Positions 10,271 to 19,678 of a stretch of 27,732 bases of DNA are shown here, in pieces. The stretch is taken from contig JAJJLU010003843.1 of the NCBI GenBank assembly GCA_023807065.1, forward strand, positions 1 through 27,732, written 5' to 3'. The DNA is from Isotricha intestinalis. Lineage: Eukaryota > Ciliophora > Litostomatea > Vestibuliferida > Isotrichidae. Each line of letters starts with the position of its first letter. The stretch's first letter is position 1. The position numbers were made by a program, and so were the translations under genes. The notes under the pieces are model-generated. The model was not told the origin of the DNA. It ran no database searches and saw only the letters and a program-made list of their open reading frames with translations.

Positions 10271-13200
10271 ATGAATAAAAAGGAAGAAATTTCAAGTGAC
10301 GAATCAATGAATAGTGATGAAAATAGTGATAATTCTTCAAGTGATTCAAATAAAAAAAAAAAGGAAGAAAAGTCAATTGTTACAAAAAATGATATCATTT
10401 TAGATAATTATGTTCTATTATCAGAAGCAGGAAAAGGTTCATTTGGTCAAATATATTTATCATATAGTATGAGAGATAATATAGAAGTGGCAATAAAAAA
10501 GGAAATGAAAAGAATAAATCAAAAAACATATCAATTAAAAAATGAATGTAAAATATATCAGCAATTATTAAATATACCACAAAAAATAGATTTAACAGGA
10601 ATAAATATAATTCCTCAAACACCTAATCAAGGAGTTCCTAAATTTTATGGAATGGGAGAAAATTTAGATTCTTTTTATTTAATAACTGAATTTTTAGGTC
10701 CAAATTTATTAGAATTATTTTATTATTGTGGAAATAATAAATTTAGTATAATTACAGTATGTTTATTAGCAATTCAAATGTTAAATAGAATAGAATATTT
10801 ACATAAGAATAATTATGTTCATAAAGATATTAAACCAGAAAATTTTTTAATTGGAACAAATGAAAAATCAAATGTGTTATATTTAGTAGATTTTGGTTTA
10901 AGTAAAAGATATAGAAATCCAAGAACACATTCTCATATTCCATATCATGAAGGAAGAAGATTAACAGGAACTGCAAGATATGTCTCAATAAATACTCACT
11001 TAGGAATTGAACAAAGTAGAAGAGATGATTTAGAAAGTATTGGTTATTTAATTATATTTTTTTTAAAAGGAAAATTACCTTGGATGGGATTAAAAGATAG
11101 TAAAAATCGTGGGAAAAATAAATATGAAAGAATTAAAGAAAAAAAACTACAAATACCAACTGAAATTTTATGTCATAGTTTACCTGAAGAAGTTACTGTT
11201 TATCTTAATTATTGTAAAAGTTTAAAATTTGAAGATAGACCAAATTATGATTATATAAGAGGATTATTTATTAGGTTATTAGGAAATTCTTCTGAAACTT
11301 ATGGAATTGTAAAAGAAAACATAAAATTTGATTGGTGTTTCGAAGATAAATTTAGACTTATGGAACTTTTTCAAATGAAAAAAGATTCAACTATAGATGA
11401 TGATAATCTAAATAATTTACATGGATTACATAAAGCTCCAAATGAACTTTCAATGATTGATGAACAACAATATAATGAAAAGAAAAATGAAGATGAAGAT
11501 GATAATAATTCTGAATCATCTTATGATTCTCAAAAAACAGCTGAAGTCAATTTTAAAGGTATTGATAAAGAAGAAGTTAATGTTAAAAATGTTTTAACTA
11601 CTTTAATTCATCAAGAAAATATTGACAAATATATTGGAACATTAATTCAAAATGATAATGATCAAAAAAATAATGGTATTCAACAAAAAAAAACTTTGAA
11701 ATTAAATCCAGAAGAAGAAAAAAGAAAAATTGAAGAACAAGCAAAAAATATATTATTAAATGAAATGAAAAATATGACATTACCTCCAGATTCATTAATA
11801 AAAAATAATGATGAAGAGAAATATAAAGAAATAAGAAGAAAACAACATGCTCGTTCTTCTTGGAAACATTTAACAGATATTGGATTTAGAAAAAATATAC
11901 AATTAATTCTTCAAAAAGAACAATGTATAAAAATAAATAAAGAAAAAGTTACTCAGTATTATTCTGTTTTAGAAGATTTAGGACATGGAGCTTTTGGAAG
12001 TGTTAAAAAAGTTTTACATAAACAATTAAATGAATATAGAGCTATGAAAATAGTTAATAAGTTATTACATTCAAGTCATAATGAAATAGAAATTTTAAGA
12101 AAAATATCTCATCCTAATATAGTTAATATATTTGAAATATTTGAAGATAAAAAAAAATATTATATAATAAATGAATTATGTGATGGAGGAGAATTATTTT
12201 CAGCAATTTCAGACAGAGGTTATTTCACAGAATTTGAAGCAAGTAAAATAATAAAGCAATTATTAGAAACAATAAATTATTTACATTCAATGAATATAGT
12301 TCATAGAGATATAAAACCAGAAAATATAATGTTAATGGCAAATGGAAAAGATATAAAATTAATAGATTTTGGAACAGCAATAGAATTACCAAAAAGAAAA
12401 AAATTAACAAAATTAATAGGAACTTCATATTATATAGCTCCTGAAGTTATAGGACATAATTATGATGAAAAATGTGATGTTTGGTCTTGTGGAATAATAT
12501 TACATATTTTATTATGTGGTTATCCTCCTTTTAATGGTCCAACTAATAATGATATCTATAGTGCTATTCAACATAGTAAATTATTATTTAAAAGAGAAAA
12601 TTGGACTCATATTTCTAAAGAAGCTATTAAATTAATTAAGAAAATGCTAGAAAAAAATCCGAAAAAAAGACCAACTGCTGAAGAATGCTTATCCGATTTT
12701 TGGTTTTCTAAAACTACTTTTAATAAAGATGCAGAAATTAAAATAAATAAAGTTGAAATTTTAGAAAGAATGGCACAATTTGTTCAACAAAATAAATTTA
12801 AACAAGCTGTTTTACAATTTATTTCAACCCAATTTAATTTGAAAAAAGAAGAAGAAAATTTAAAAGAAATTTTCAAAGCTTTTGATAAAGAAGGAAAAGG
12901 TGTTATTTCAAAAAAAGATTTTGTAGAACAAATAGATAATATTTATGGTGGTTTTATAAATGAAGAAGTATCAAATATAGTTTTTAGGAATTTAGATTTA
13001 GATAATTCAGGAGAAATTTCATATAATGAATTTTTAACATCTGTAATTGATTCTCAAAAAATTTTAACAGAAGATAGATTAAAAAAAGCTTTTGATATGT
13101 TTGATAAAGATGGAAGTGGTGCTATAGATTTAGATGAAATTAAAGTTTATTTTGGAGGAAATGATAAATTGTGGAAAAAAGTTATTAAAGAAATTGATTT

Positions 13201-13303
13201 AAATGGTGATGGACAAGTTGATTTTGAAGAATTTAAAAAAATGATGATTGGAATGGATCCTAAAGAAATTGTAGGAGGTAATGTTAATGAAGAAGAAAAT
13301 TAA
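10271..13303 (+). CDS. Casein kinase 1 - CDPK fusion protein with four EF-hands
   Basis: One uninterrupted 1010-residue frame (ATG at 10271, TAA at 13301). Residues about 47-340 are a full CK1 kinase: GKGSFGQIYLS, VAIKKE (Lys near 75), GPNLLELF, HKDIKPEN (Asp near 185, Lys replacing the usual Arg), DFGLSKRYR and the CK1 signature LTGTARYVSINTHLGIEQSR. A charged linker of about 220 residues follows. Residues about 563-815 are a CaMK-type kinase: GHGAFGSV, AMKIVNK, HRDIKPEN (Asp near 679), DFGTA and GTSYYIAPEV. A junction segment then leads to four EF-hands: DKEGKGVISKKD near 870, DLDNSGEISYNE near 905, DKDGSGAIDLDE near 942 and DLNGDGQVDFEE near 975; the first is less regular. The CDPK half should be Ca2+-switched through its autoinhibitory junction and calmodulin-like lobe; CK1 is usually constitutive and prefers acidic or primed substrates. 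Both kinases look catalytically complete. The fusion could put CK1 output under Ca2+ control, which is inference. Confidence 0.93.
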   Translation: MNKKEEISSDESMNSDENSDNSSSDSNKKKKEEKSIVTKNDIILDNYVLLSEAGKGSFGQIYLSYSMRDNIEVAIKKEMKRINQKTYQLKNECKIYQQLLNIPQKIDLTGINIIPQTPNQGVPKFYGMGENLDSFYLITEFLGPNLLELFYYCGNNKFSIITVCLLAIQMLNRIEYLHKNNYVHKDIKPENFLIGTNEKSNVLYLVDFGLSKRYRNPRTHSHIPYHEGRRLTGTARYVSINTHLGIEQSRRDDLESIGYLIIFFLKGKLPWMGLKDSKNRGKNKYERIKEKKLQIPTEILCHSLPEEVTVYLNYCKSLKFEDRPNYDYIRGLFIRLLGNSSETYGIVKENIKFDWCFEDKFRLMELFQMKKDSTIDDDNLNNLHGLHKAPNELSMIDEQQYNEKKNEDEDDNNSESSYDSQKTAEVNFKGIDKEEVNVKNVLTTLIHQENIDKYIGTLIQNDNDQKNNGIQQKKTLKLNPEEEKRKIEEQAKNILLNEMKNMTLPPDSLIKNNDEEKYKEIRRKQHARSSWKHLTDIGFRKNIQLILQKEQCIKINKEKVTQYYSVLEDLGHGAFGSVKKVLHKQLNEYRAMKIVNKLLHSSHNEIEILRKISHPNIVNIFEIFEDKKKYYIINELCDGGELFSAISDRGYFTEFEASKIIKQLLETINYLHSMNIVHRDIKPENIMLMANGKDIKLIDFGTAIELPKRKKLTKLIGTSYYIAPEVIGHNYDEKCDVWSCGIILHILLCGYPPFNGPTNNDIYSAIQHSKLLFKRENWTHISKEAIKLIKKMLEKNPKKRPTAEECLSDFWFSKTTFNKDAEIKINKVEILERMAQFVQQNKFKQAVLQFISTQFNLKKEEENLKEIFKAFDKEGKGVISKKDFVEQIDNIYGGFINEEVSNIVFRNLDLDNSGEISYNEFLTSVIDSQKILTEDRLKKAFDMFDKDGSGAIDLDEIKVYFGGNDKLWKKVIKEIDLNGDGQVDFEEFKKMMIGMDPKEIVGGNVNEEEN

Positions 13304-13777
13304 TAATATATTATTTTATTAAATATTGCTGTAAATTTTTAATAATTTAAATGGAGTGTAAATTTAAAAAATATATGAAGTTAGATAATATAATAATATA
13401 TATAATTAAATTATTAATAAATTTTTATAAATAGTAGGGATTAACATATTTTGAATATTTACAATGCTCATATTTCCCAATTCTTTTTTTAAATAATTGT
13501 TTTTTAATAACTTGAAAATATAAGTTATTCCATTAAGTTGACATATTAATTTTCTTTTTTAGAGAAAGATTTTTGAAATATTAATCATTGTTTCATTCAT
13601 TTGAGATTATTCTTCTTATTTATTAAATTTTTTATGATTTAAATTTTAAAAATCAAGTTATTAAATATATAATAAAAATTATGTTATTGTAAAAAATTTT
13701 TATCATTTTTGATTAAACCAATCAAAAACATCCCCCCTGAAAAAAATTATAATTAATATTAATAAGATAAAGTAATC
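13304..13777. other. Intergenic between convergent CK1-CDPK and phosphatase genes
   Basis: Two facing 3' flanks. Mostly A/T, with one small C-run (near 13731, CATCCCCCCTG) that I could not connect to any element. No ORF or RNA gene was seen. Confidence 0.6.
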
Positions 13778-15961
13778 TTATGAAGAGCCTTTATCCTTAA
13801 TAATTTTATTAGTATATTTCACAGTAAAATTAGTAGAAGAACTTAAAGGATTATTTAAATTATATTTAAATCCTCCTCTTAAATCATTTGCTCTAGAACT
13901 TTGACTATCATTTTTTCTTTGTAAAATTTCATTTAATTCAACTTTTAAATCTTTAACATTTTTATTCTTAGTACTATTATCTCTTCCATTAAAAAAAATT
14001 GCTTTTTTAGAACTTTTTGGTCTATTTTGAGTATAACTTCCAATATCAAAATTATAAGAAAGACTTTTTCCATGATTAAAATTTTTTGTTGTATTATTTC
14101 CAGATAACATTATTTTACTATTATTATTTAGATTTTTTAATTCAACTTTTGAATTATCATTTGACATTAAATAATTAGTTGATTTATTTTTTCCTAAAGT
14201 AAGATCTTTTTTTCCTTGAAATTGACTACTATTATCTCTATTAGAAATATTATTACTTGGAAAACCAGAATATTTAATTTGACTTTTTTTCTTATTTACT
14301 TTCATAAAATCAATTCCTGTTATATTTATTTGTTTACTATTATTATTCAAATTATTTGCTCTTGTTGTTTTTACATTATGTATATAACCTGTATTTAAAA
14401 ATACATTTTTTTGATGTTGAGTTGTTTGAGGAACATTATTTTCTTTTTTAAATCTAAATATTTTTAAATTATTATTCATATTATTTGAATTGTTATTAAA
14501 ATTTAAACTTTTTTGACTTCTATGTTTGTTTGCTTTTATTAAATTATATTTTACTTGAGGCATTGATGAACTTGGTTGATGATGAATTTCTTTTGATAAA
14601 TTCATTTTTTTATCTTCTTCTTTTGTTTTTTTGTTGTTTTCATAAACTATATTTGTTATATTATTATTTATTATTTTTATATTTATTTGTTGGGAATTTT
14701 CATTTTCATTTTCATTTTTTCCTTTTTCTTTTTTTTTGTCTACTTTTTTTTCTCCTTTATCTTCTTTTTCTTTTTCTTTATCCATTAATTTTTCTTTTTT
14801 ATCTTTATCTTCCTTATCTTTTTTTTCTTTTTCTTTCACTTTTTTATTTTCTTCTTTTTCTTTTTTTTCTTCTATTTTATCTTCATTTCCTTTATCTTTT
14901 TTTTCATTTATATTTTTTTTATCTTTATCTTCATTTTCTTTTTTATTCTTTTCTTTATCTTTACTTTCCTTTTCTGTTTTATCATTTTCTTTGATTTTAT
15001 TTTTAATCATTAAGTTATAAACATTAATAATATAAGAAGCTTTAGAATAAGCAATTTCATTATCAACAACAATTTTTTTGATATATTCTCTAACATCAGG
15101 AACATCAGCTAAAAATTCTAAAATAGGAGTTAAATGATATAATTCTCTATCATCTCTATCATCAAACCAGCTTAAAATAGGTAAACCATTATCAGGATTT
15201 AAAGCATAAGAAATTGGTGAATTATCAACAATAATAATATCCTTTAAATCTCTTCCAAGTCTTTTTAAATCTTTAACAAATGACGTATTTATTAAAGTAC
15301 AATGTTCTCTAAATAATCTAAAAGGACAAAAACCTTGTTTATCAATTATATCTAATAATGGATCTGCATATTTACTTAAACTTGCAGTAAAAATAACTAA
15401 TTCAAATTTTTTTGCCATTTTTTCTAAAAATTCTTTTACTCCAGGACGAACTAAAACATGAATATCATGAATTTCATTATCTAATTCTATTTTAATTATT
15501 ACATCAGAAGGATAATCAAATGGAATAAATCCACTATGAACTAAAGTTTCATCTAAATCTAATACTAATGTTTTTTTATCTGATATTTTTGGAGGTAAAA
15601 GACCATTATTTATTTTCATCCCTGAATTTAATAATCTATTTGGAGAATGAGAATGTGATTTTTGCTTATTTTGATTTTCATATTTGTTTTCTATTTTTTT
15701 ACTTTCGATTAATTCATTTTCTATTTTTTTATCTTTTTCTACTTGAGTTATTATATTTGATACTATATTTGATTTCTTTTGAATTTTATTTTGTTGATTT
15801 TCTTTATTTTTTAATTTTATATTTGATTGATTTGTGCTTTCTCCTCTTTTTTTTATATTTACTTGAATATTTCTACCTGGAAAATTCGATGATTGGTTTA
15901 CATGAATTCTTCCTATTATTTCTTGGTTTTTAGATTTTTTATTATTCATTTGGTTTGACAT
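13778..15961 (-). CDS. FCP1/SCP-type protein phosphatase with long low-complexity tail
   Basis: 727 residues from ATG at 15961 to TAA at 13778. Residues about 128-300 form an FCP1-homology (HAD-type) catalytic domain: KTLVLDLDETLVHSGF carries the DxDxT nucleophile motif, and VRPGVKEFLEKMAKKFELVI, FTASLSKYADPLLD and DIIIVDNSPISYALNPDNGL supply the remaining conserved motifs. The spacing matches small CTD phosphatases (SCP/CTDSP) and Dullard-like enzymes, which remove phosphate from Ser/Thr, including the RNA polymerase II CTD. There is no BRCT domain, so it is SCP-like rather than FCP1 itself, and no membrane segment, which argues against Dullard. The N-terminal 120 residues are basic and Asn/Gln-rich. 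Residues about 320-420 are an almost pure Lys/Glu/Asp stretch, and the rest is Asn/Ser-rich. Most relatives are far shorter, so the 430-residue tail is the odd feature. Substrate unknown. Confidence 0.9.
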   Translation of the reverse strand: MSNQMNNKKSKNQEIIGRIHVNQSSNFPGRNIQVNIKKRGESTNQSNIKLKNKENQQNKIQKKSNIVSNIITQVEKDKKIENELIESKKIENKYENQNKQKSHSHSPNRLLNSGMKINNGLLPPKISDKKTLVLDLDETLVHSGFIPFDYPSDVIIKIELDNEIHDIHVLVRPGVKEFLEKMAKKFELVIFTASLSKYADPLLDIIDKQGFCPFRLFREHCTLINTSFVKDLKRLGRDLKDIIIVDNSPISYALNPDNGLPILSWFDDRDDRELYHLTPILEFLADVPDVREYIKKIVVDNEIAYSKASYIINVYNLMIKNKIKENDKTEKESKDKEKNKKENEDKDKKNINEKKDKGNEDKIEEKKEKEENKKVKEKEKKDKEDKDKKEKLMDKEKEKEDKGEKKVDKKKEKGKNENENENSQQINIKIINNNITNIVYENNKKTKEEDKKMNLSKEIHHQPSSSMPQVKYNLIKANKHRSQKSLNFNNNSNNMNNNLKIFRFKKENNVPQTTQHQKNVFLNTGYIHNVKTTRANNLNNNSKQINITGIDFMKVNKKKSQIKYSGFPSNNISNRDNSSQFQGKKDLTLGKNKSTNYLMSNDNSKVELKNLNNNSKIMLSGNNTTKNFNHGKSLSYNFDIGSYTQNRPKSSKKAIFFNGRDNSTKNKNVKDLKVELNEILQRKNDSQSSRANDLRGGFKYNLNNPLSSSTNFTVKYTNKIIKDKGSS
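14700..14998 (-). repeat. Lys/Glu/Asp low-complexity coding tract
   Basis: About 300 bp of pyrimidine-only-like plus strand (TTC, TTT, ATC and CTT triplets) that encodes alternating Lys, Glu and Asp in the phosphatase tail. It is a purine-rich simple sequence on the coding strand, probably grown by slippage. The opposite-strand ORFs over this stretch are artefacts. Confidence 0.8.
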
Positions 15962-16473
15962 TTTTTAATTTAATTTTTTATTAATTTTTGATATTGTTTT
16001 TTTTACAAAATTTATAAAAATAGTTTCACTTTTTTAATACTCTTCTATGTTATTGTTGTAATAAATATTAACTAATTTATATTTATAACTTTTTACAACG
16101 AAACATATGATTTATAAAAACCTTTTTTTATTTAAAAATTTTTTTATTTATCACTTTTTAAATTTAAAAAATGATTATTTTTTGGTATATCAGTATTTAA
16201 ATTTATCTTTCAATAACTTCAAATTTGTTAATTTTATCATCAAAAATCCTTTCATCAATATTTTAAAGTTTTTTGAATTTCTTTCAATTGATAAATTTTA
16301 CTTACTTTAATTTCGAAATTTTCATTTAATTATTTTTAATAAAAAAATAAGTTGAAAATAAAGATTTTAGTATCCTTTACTTAAATAAAAATTTTTAATA
16401 AAATATTTCATATTATTTTTCGTGAAAAAAGAACTAAAAATGAAAACAATTTAATTCCCTTAAATTTCCTATT
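15962..16473. other. Intergenic between LysRS 3' end and phosphatase start
   Basis: Contains the upstream region of the phosphatase gene and the 3' flank of the LysRS gene, both on the minus strand. A 67-codon ORF on the plus strand (16107-16310) is Phe/Leu/Ile/Asn-rich and looks like translated A/T noise. Nothing else was seen. Confidence 0.6.
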
Positions 16474-18381
16474 TTAGACTTTTTCTTCTTTTTTATCATC
16501 TTCTTTTTTTTCATCTTGTGGTTTCATAGCAGGGAAAAGAATAACTTCCTTAATATTAACATTATCAGTTAAAATCATAGTTAATCGATCGATTCCCATT
16601 CCAAATCCTCCAGTAGGTGGTAAACCATGTTCAAGAGCATTTAAGAAAGTTTCATCAATATCATTAGCTTCTTCATCACCCTGAGCTTTAGCTTCCATTT
16701 GTTTAACAAAAAGTTCTCTTTGTTTAATAGGATCATTTAATTCAGTATAAGTATTAATTATTTCATGACAATTTATAAATAATTCAAATCTTTCTGATAA
16801 TTGAGGAATTGATCTATGATATTTTGTTAATGGACTCATTATTTGAGGATGATCTATTATAAATGTTGGTGATACACATTTTGGTTCTATAAATTCTCCT
16901 ACTAATTTATCTAATAATCTTGCAGTTGTTTTTGGAGGTGGACAATCTATGTTCTTTTCTTTACATAAATTCTCTAAGAATAATCTACATTCTTCACTTT
17001 CTAAATTTTCTGGAATTTTTATATTTAATTCCTCTTCTAGTCCTTTAATTAATGATATTCTCTTAAATGGAGGTTTAAAATCTATTTCAAGTACTTTTTT
17101 CTTTTCTTTTTTCTCTTCTTCTTTTTTCTCTTCTTCTTTTTTTTCTCCTTTTTTACCTTTTTTATCAGTTTTCTTAGGTTCTTCTTCATCTTTTCCATCA
17201 GGATGATATTGAATTTTATAAGTTCCAAAAAATTTAAAAACCATAGTACTTAATAATTCTTCAGTTAAATCCATTAAATCAAAATAATCAGCATAAGCCA
17301 TATAAAATTCAACAGTTGTAAATTCAGGATTATGAGTTAAATCAATACCTTCATTTCTGAATTGTTTTCCAATTTCAAAAACACGATCCATTCCTCCAAC
17401 AATTAATTCTTTTAAATATAATTCAGGTGCAATTCTTAAAAATAAATTCATATTTAATTCATTATGATGAGTAATAAAAGGTTTAGCATTAGCACCTCCT
17501 GCAATCATATTCATCATAGGAGTTTCAACTTCAACAAATTTTCTATCTAATAAAAACTGTCTTATATAATTAATGATATTATTTCTCATAATAAAATTTC
17601 TTTTAACATTAGGATTAATAATTAAATCAAGATATCTTTTTCTAAATCTAGTTTCAGTATCTTTTAATCCAGTTTCAACTTTAGGTAACATATGCAAACA
17701 ATAAGATAATAAAATTAATTCTTCACAAGAAACACTTAATTCACCTTCTTTTCCTTTTGGATTAGTTCTTCCAGGATGTCCTATAACTCCAATAAAATCA
17801 CCTCTTCTAACATTAATATGAGTATCAACAAAACTTTTTTTTCCTTTATGATTACGTTCATCAACATATATTTGAATTTGTGCATCTTCACCTCTTATAT
17901 CATAAAATATTAATGATGAACCTGATTTTCTTATTGAATGTACTCTTCCTGCTACTTGAACTGTTTCTGGAAGAAATTCTCCTTTTTTTGTTATATCCTT
18001 ATATTTTGCTATAAAGTCTGGAAGAGATATTGTTACATTAAATTTATGTGGATATGGATGATTTCCTTTTTGTAATTCACTTATTATCCAATTTTTACGA
18101 TTTTCAAAGTATTTTGTAGGATCAAGCTCTTCTTCTTCCCCTTCTTTTTTTTTTGATTTTTTCTCGGGATTTAAATTTTCTTTCTCCTTTTTTTCCTTTT
18201 TTTTCTTCTCTTCATTTTCTGCTTTTTGCTTCATTTTCATTATTTGCTTATATTTAGATTTTGATATTATTTCACCTGTTTCAGGATCACGATATTCTTC
18301 CTTTTTTTTCTCCTTTTCTTCTTCTTGCTTTTTTTCTTCTGGGTTTTGCTCTGTATCTTTCTTTTCTTCACTGTTTTCCAT
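16474..18381 (-). CDS. Lysyl-tRNA synthetase, class II, cytosolic type
   Basis: 635 residues starting at [12 protein letters not shown] (ATG at 18379-18381). A longer in-frame start at 18717 would add 112 hydrophobic residues that are antisense to the ARL3 gene, so it was rejected. The N-terminal 110 residues are Lys/Glu-rich, as in eukaryotic LysRS, where such an extension binds tRNA. An OB-fold anticodon domain follows ([20 protein letters not shown] near 140), then the class II core: motif 1 region ([20 protein letters not shown]), motif 2 ([20 protein letters not shown] near 335-360) and motif 3 ([16 protein letters not shown] near 590). It charges tRNA-Lys with lysine using ATP. A Lys/Glu-rich insert of about 30 residues (near 402-432) sits between YKIQYHPDG and [12 protein letters not shown], where most relatives have a short loop. 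The C-terminus is also Lys/Glu-rich. Divergent from ARL3 with 173 bp between starts. Confidence 0.95.
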   Translation of the reverse strand: MENSEEKKDTEQNPEEKKQEEEKEKKKEEYRDPETGEIISKSKYKQIMKMKQKAENEEKKKKEKKEKENLNPEKKSKKKEGEEEELDPTKYFENRKNWIISELQKGNHPYPHKFNVTISLPDFIAKYKDITKKGEFLPETVQVAGRVHSIRKSGSSLIFYDIRGEDAQIQIYVDERNHKGKKSFVDTHINVRRGDFIGVIGHPGRTNPKGKEGELSVSCEELILLSYCLHMLPKVETGLKDTETRFRKRYLDLIINPNVKRNFIMRNNIINYIRQFLLDRKFVEVETPMMNMIAGGANAKPFITHHNELNMNLFLRIAPELYLKELIVGGMDRVFEIGKQFRNEGIDLTHNPEFTTVEFYMAYADYFDLMDLTEELLSTMVFKFFGTYKIQYHPDGKDEEEPKKTDKKGKKGEKKEEEKKEEEKKEKKKVLEIDFKPPFKRISLIKGLEEELNIKIPENLESEECRLFLENLCKEKNIDCPPPKTTARLLDKLVGEFIEPKCVSPTFIIDHPQIMSPLTKYHRSIPQLSERFELFINCHEIINTYTELNDPIKQRELFVKQMEAKAQGDEEANDIDETFLNALEHGLPPTGGFGMGIDRLTMILTDNVNIKEVILFPAMKPQDEKKEDDKKEEKV

Positions 18382-18554
18382 ATAAAAAATATTAAAAAGA
18401 TTAATTATATCTTTAAATAGTTCAAAAAAAAAATTAAAATAAAAATTAGGAAAAAAATAAACCTTATATTCTTTTAATATAAAAATAAAAAGTGTAAAAA
18501 AAGCTAAAAAAATCCCTTTAAAAAAAAAAAACAAAAAAAAAAATATAAAGAAAA
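18382..18554. promoter_or_regulatory. Compact divergent promoter region, LysRS / ARL3
   Basis: Only 173 bp separate two start codons that point away from each other, so both 5' UTRs and promoters must fit here. The sequence is A-rich on the plus strand with long A runs just before the ARL3 start. No defined box can be assigned. Confidence 0.45.
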
Positions 18555-19097
18555 ATGGGACTTTTAGAATTATTAAAGAACTACAAGAAATTTGATAAAG
18601 ATCCAAACATTTTAATTCTTGGATTAGACAATGCAGGAAAAACAACATTATTACACAACATAACTCAAGAGCAAGTGAAAACAACAGAGCCAACAAAAGG
18701 GATGAATATAAAGACAATAATACAGGAAGGATTTACAATAAACGTATGGGACATTGGAGGACAAAAGGAAATAAGACAATATTGGAGTTATTATTATGAT
18801 AATGTAGATGCATTATTATATGTAGTAGATTCAGCTGATGAAGAAAGAATTGGTGAATGTAATGATCAATTGAAAATTTTAATGAAAGAAGATAAATTAA
18901 TGAAAGTTCCTCTTTTAGTTTATGCTAATAAAGCCGATTTAGCTACTTGTTTAGGAGCTGATGAAATAGTCGATAAATTAGAATTAAATGATATTACTGA
19001 TAGAGATTGGAGTCTTTATGCTTGTTCTGCTTTAAAAGGTTTTGGGATTATGGAAGGATTGAAATGGCTTATTGAAAAAGTCGCTTCTAAACAATAA
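18555..19097 (+). CDS. ARL3: ARF-like small GTPase, ARL3 type
   Basis: 180 residues, the usual length for ARL3. It opens [12 protein letters not shown], close to the ARL3/ARL2 amphipathic helix. GLDNAGKTT at 23-31 is the P-loop, Thr47 in [11 protein letters not shown] is switch [11 protein letters not shown] (Gln70) is switch II, ANKAD near 125 replaces the usual NKQD, and CSALKGFG is the base-recognition SAx loop. The C-terminal half ([14 protein letters not shown], then the EI-x4-L pattern and SALKGFG) fits ARL3 better than ARL2. ARL3-GTP, made by ARL13B, unloads lipidated cargo from UNC119 and PDE6D inside cilia, so its presence argues for a ciliated cell. The NKAD change is conservative because Asn, Lys and Asp are kept. 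Start chosen because it gives the conserved MGLL N-terminus. Confidence 0.93.
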   Translation: MGLLELLKNYKKFDKDPNILILGLDNAGKTTLLHNITQEQVKTTEPTKGMNIKTIIQEGFTINVWDIGGQKEIRQYWSYYYDNVDALLYVVDSADEERIGECNDQLKILMKEDKLMKVPLLVYANKADLATCLGADEIVDKLELNDITDRDWSLYACSALKGFGIMEGLKWLIEKVASKQ

Positions 19098-19678
19098 ATT
19101 TATTTACTTTTTGTCTAAGTTTACTTAATTTTTTTTTAAAAAGTTTTTTAATATCTTTTTAAGGAGCAAAATAAAGAATTTTTATTATTTTATTGTTAAA
19201 TTTCTTTTTTTTTAATTTTTAAGTCTATTTTACGGATTAGAATTTGAAATTAATTATTAATTTATTAATCATTTAAAAAATTACTTTGAAAATTGATTTA
19301 TAAGAAACAATACATAATAGAAAAATAATTGAAATATTAGAAGCACTATTATTTCCTTTTATATAAAAGTTCATATTTAACATATAAGTTAATATTATTA
19401 ATATACTTATAATAAAATCAATATATAAAAAAAACTGAAATTATATTTAATCCACTTTTAAAATGATTTATCCAAAAAATTTCATTTCTGAAAGAAATAG
19501 ATTTTATAAAAATATTTCCAATTTTTTTTTAAATATAAATTAAAATAAAATTTGTTATTGGTGTTTATTGAAATAAATAATATAGACATATATTTTTTAA
19601 ATGAAATTAAAAGAAAAGAAAAGTAAATAAAAATAAATTTTTTTATTGTCAACAAAAATAAATAAATTAAATTAAAAT
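19098..19678. other. Intergenic between convergent ARL3 and Asn-rich orphan
   Basis: Two 3' flanks facing each other, about 580 bp of A/T-rich sequence. No ORF with coding character, repeat or RNA gene was seen. Confidence 0.6.

Noticed and set aside
13725..13745. CCCCCC run as a ciliate telomere or chromosome-end signal
   Set aside because: It is a single short run with no repeated C4A2 or C4A4 units, and genes continue on both sides.
14530..15020. Phe/Leu/Ser-rich plus-strand ORFs that look like membrane proteins
   Set aside because: They are the antisense of the Lys/Glu/Asp tract in the phosphatase gene.
16107..16310. 67-codon ORF rich in Phe, Leu, Asn and Ile
   Set aside because: Composition equals that of non-coding A/T DNA here, with no motif and hardly any Glu, Gly or Asp.
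18382..18717. 112-residue hydrophobic N-terminal extension of lysyl-tRNA synthetase
   Set aside because: It is antisense to the ARL3 coding region and the A/T leader, and [12 protein letters not shown] at 18381 is a normal LysRS start.
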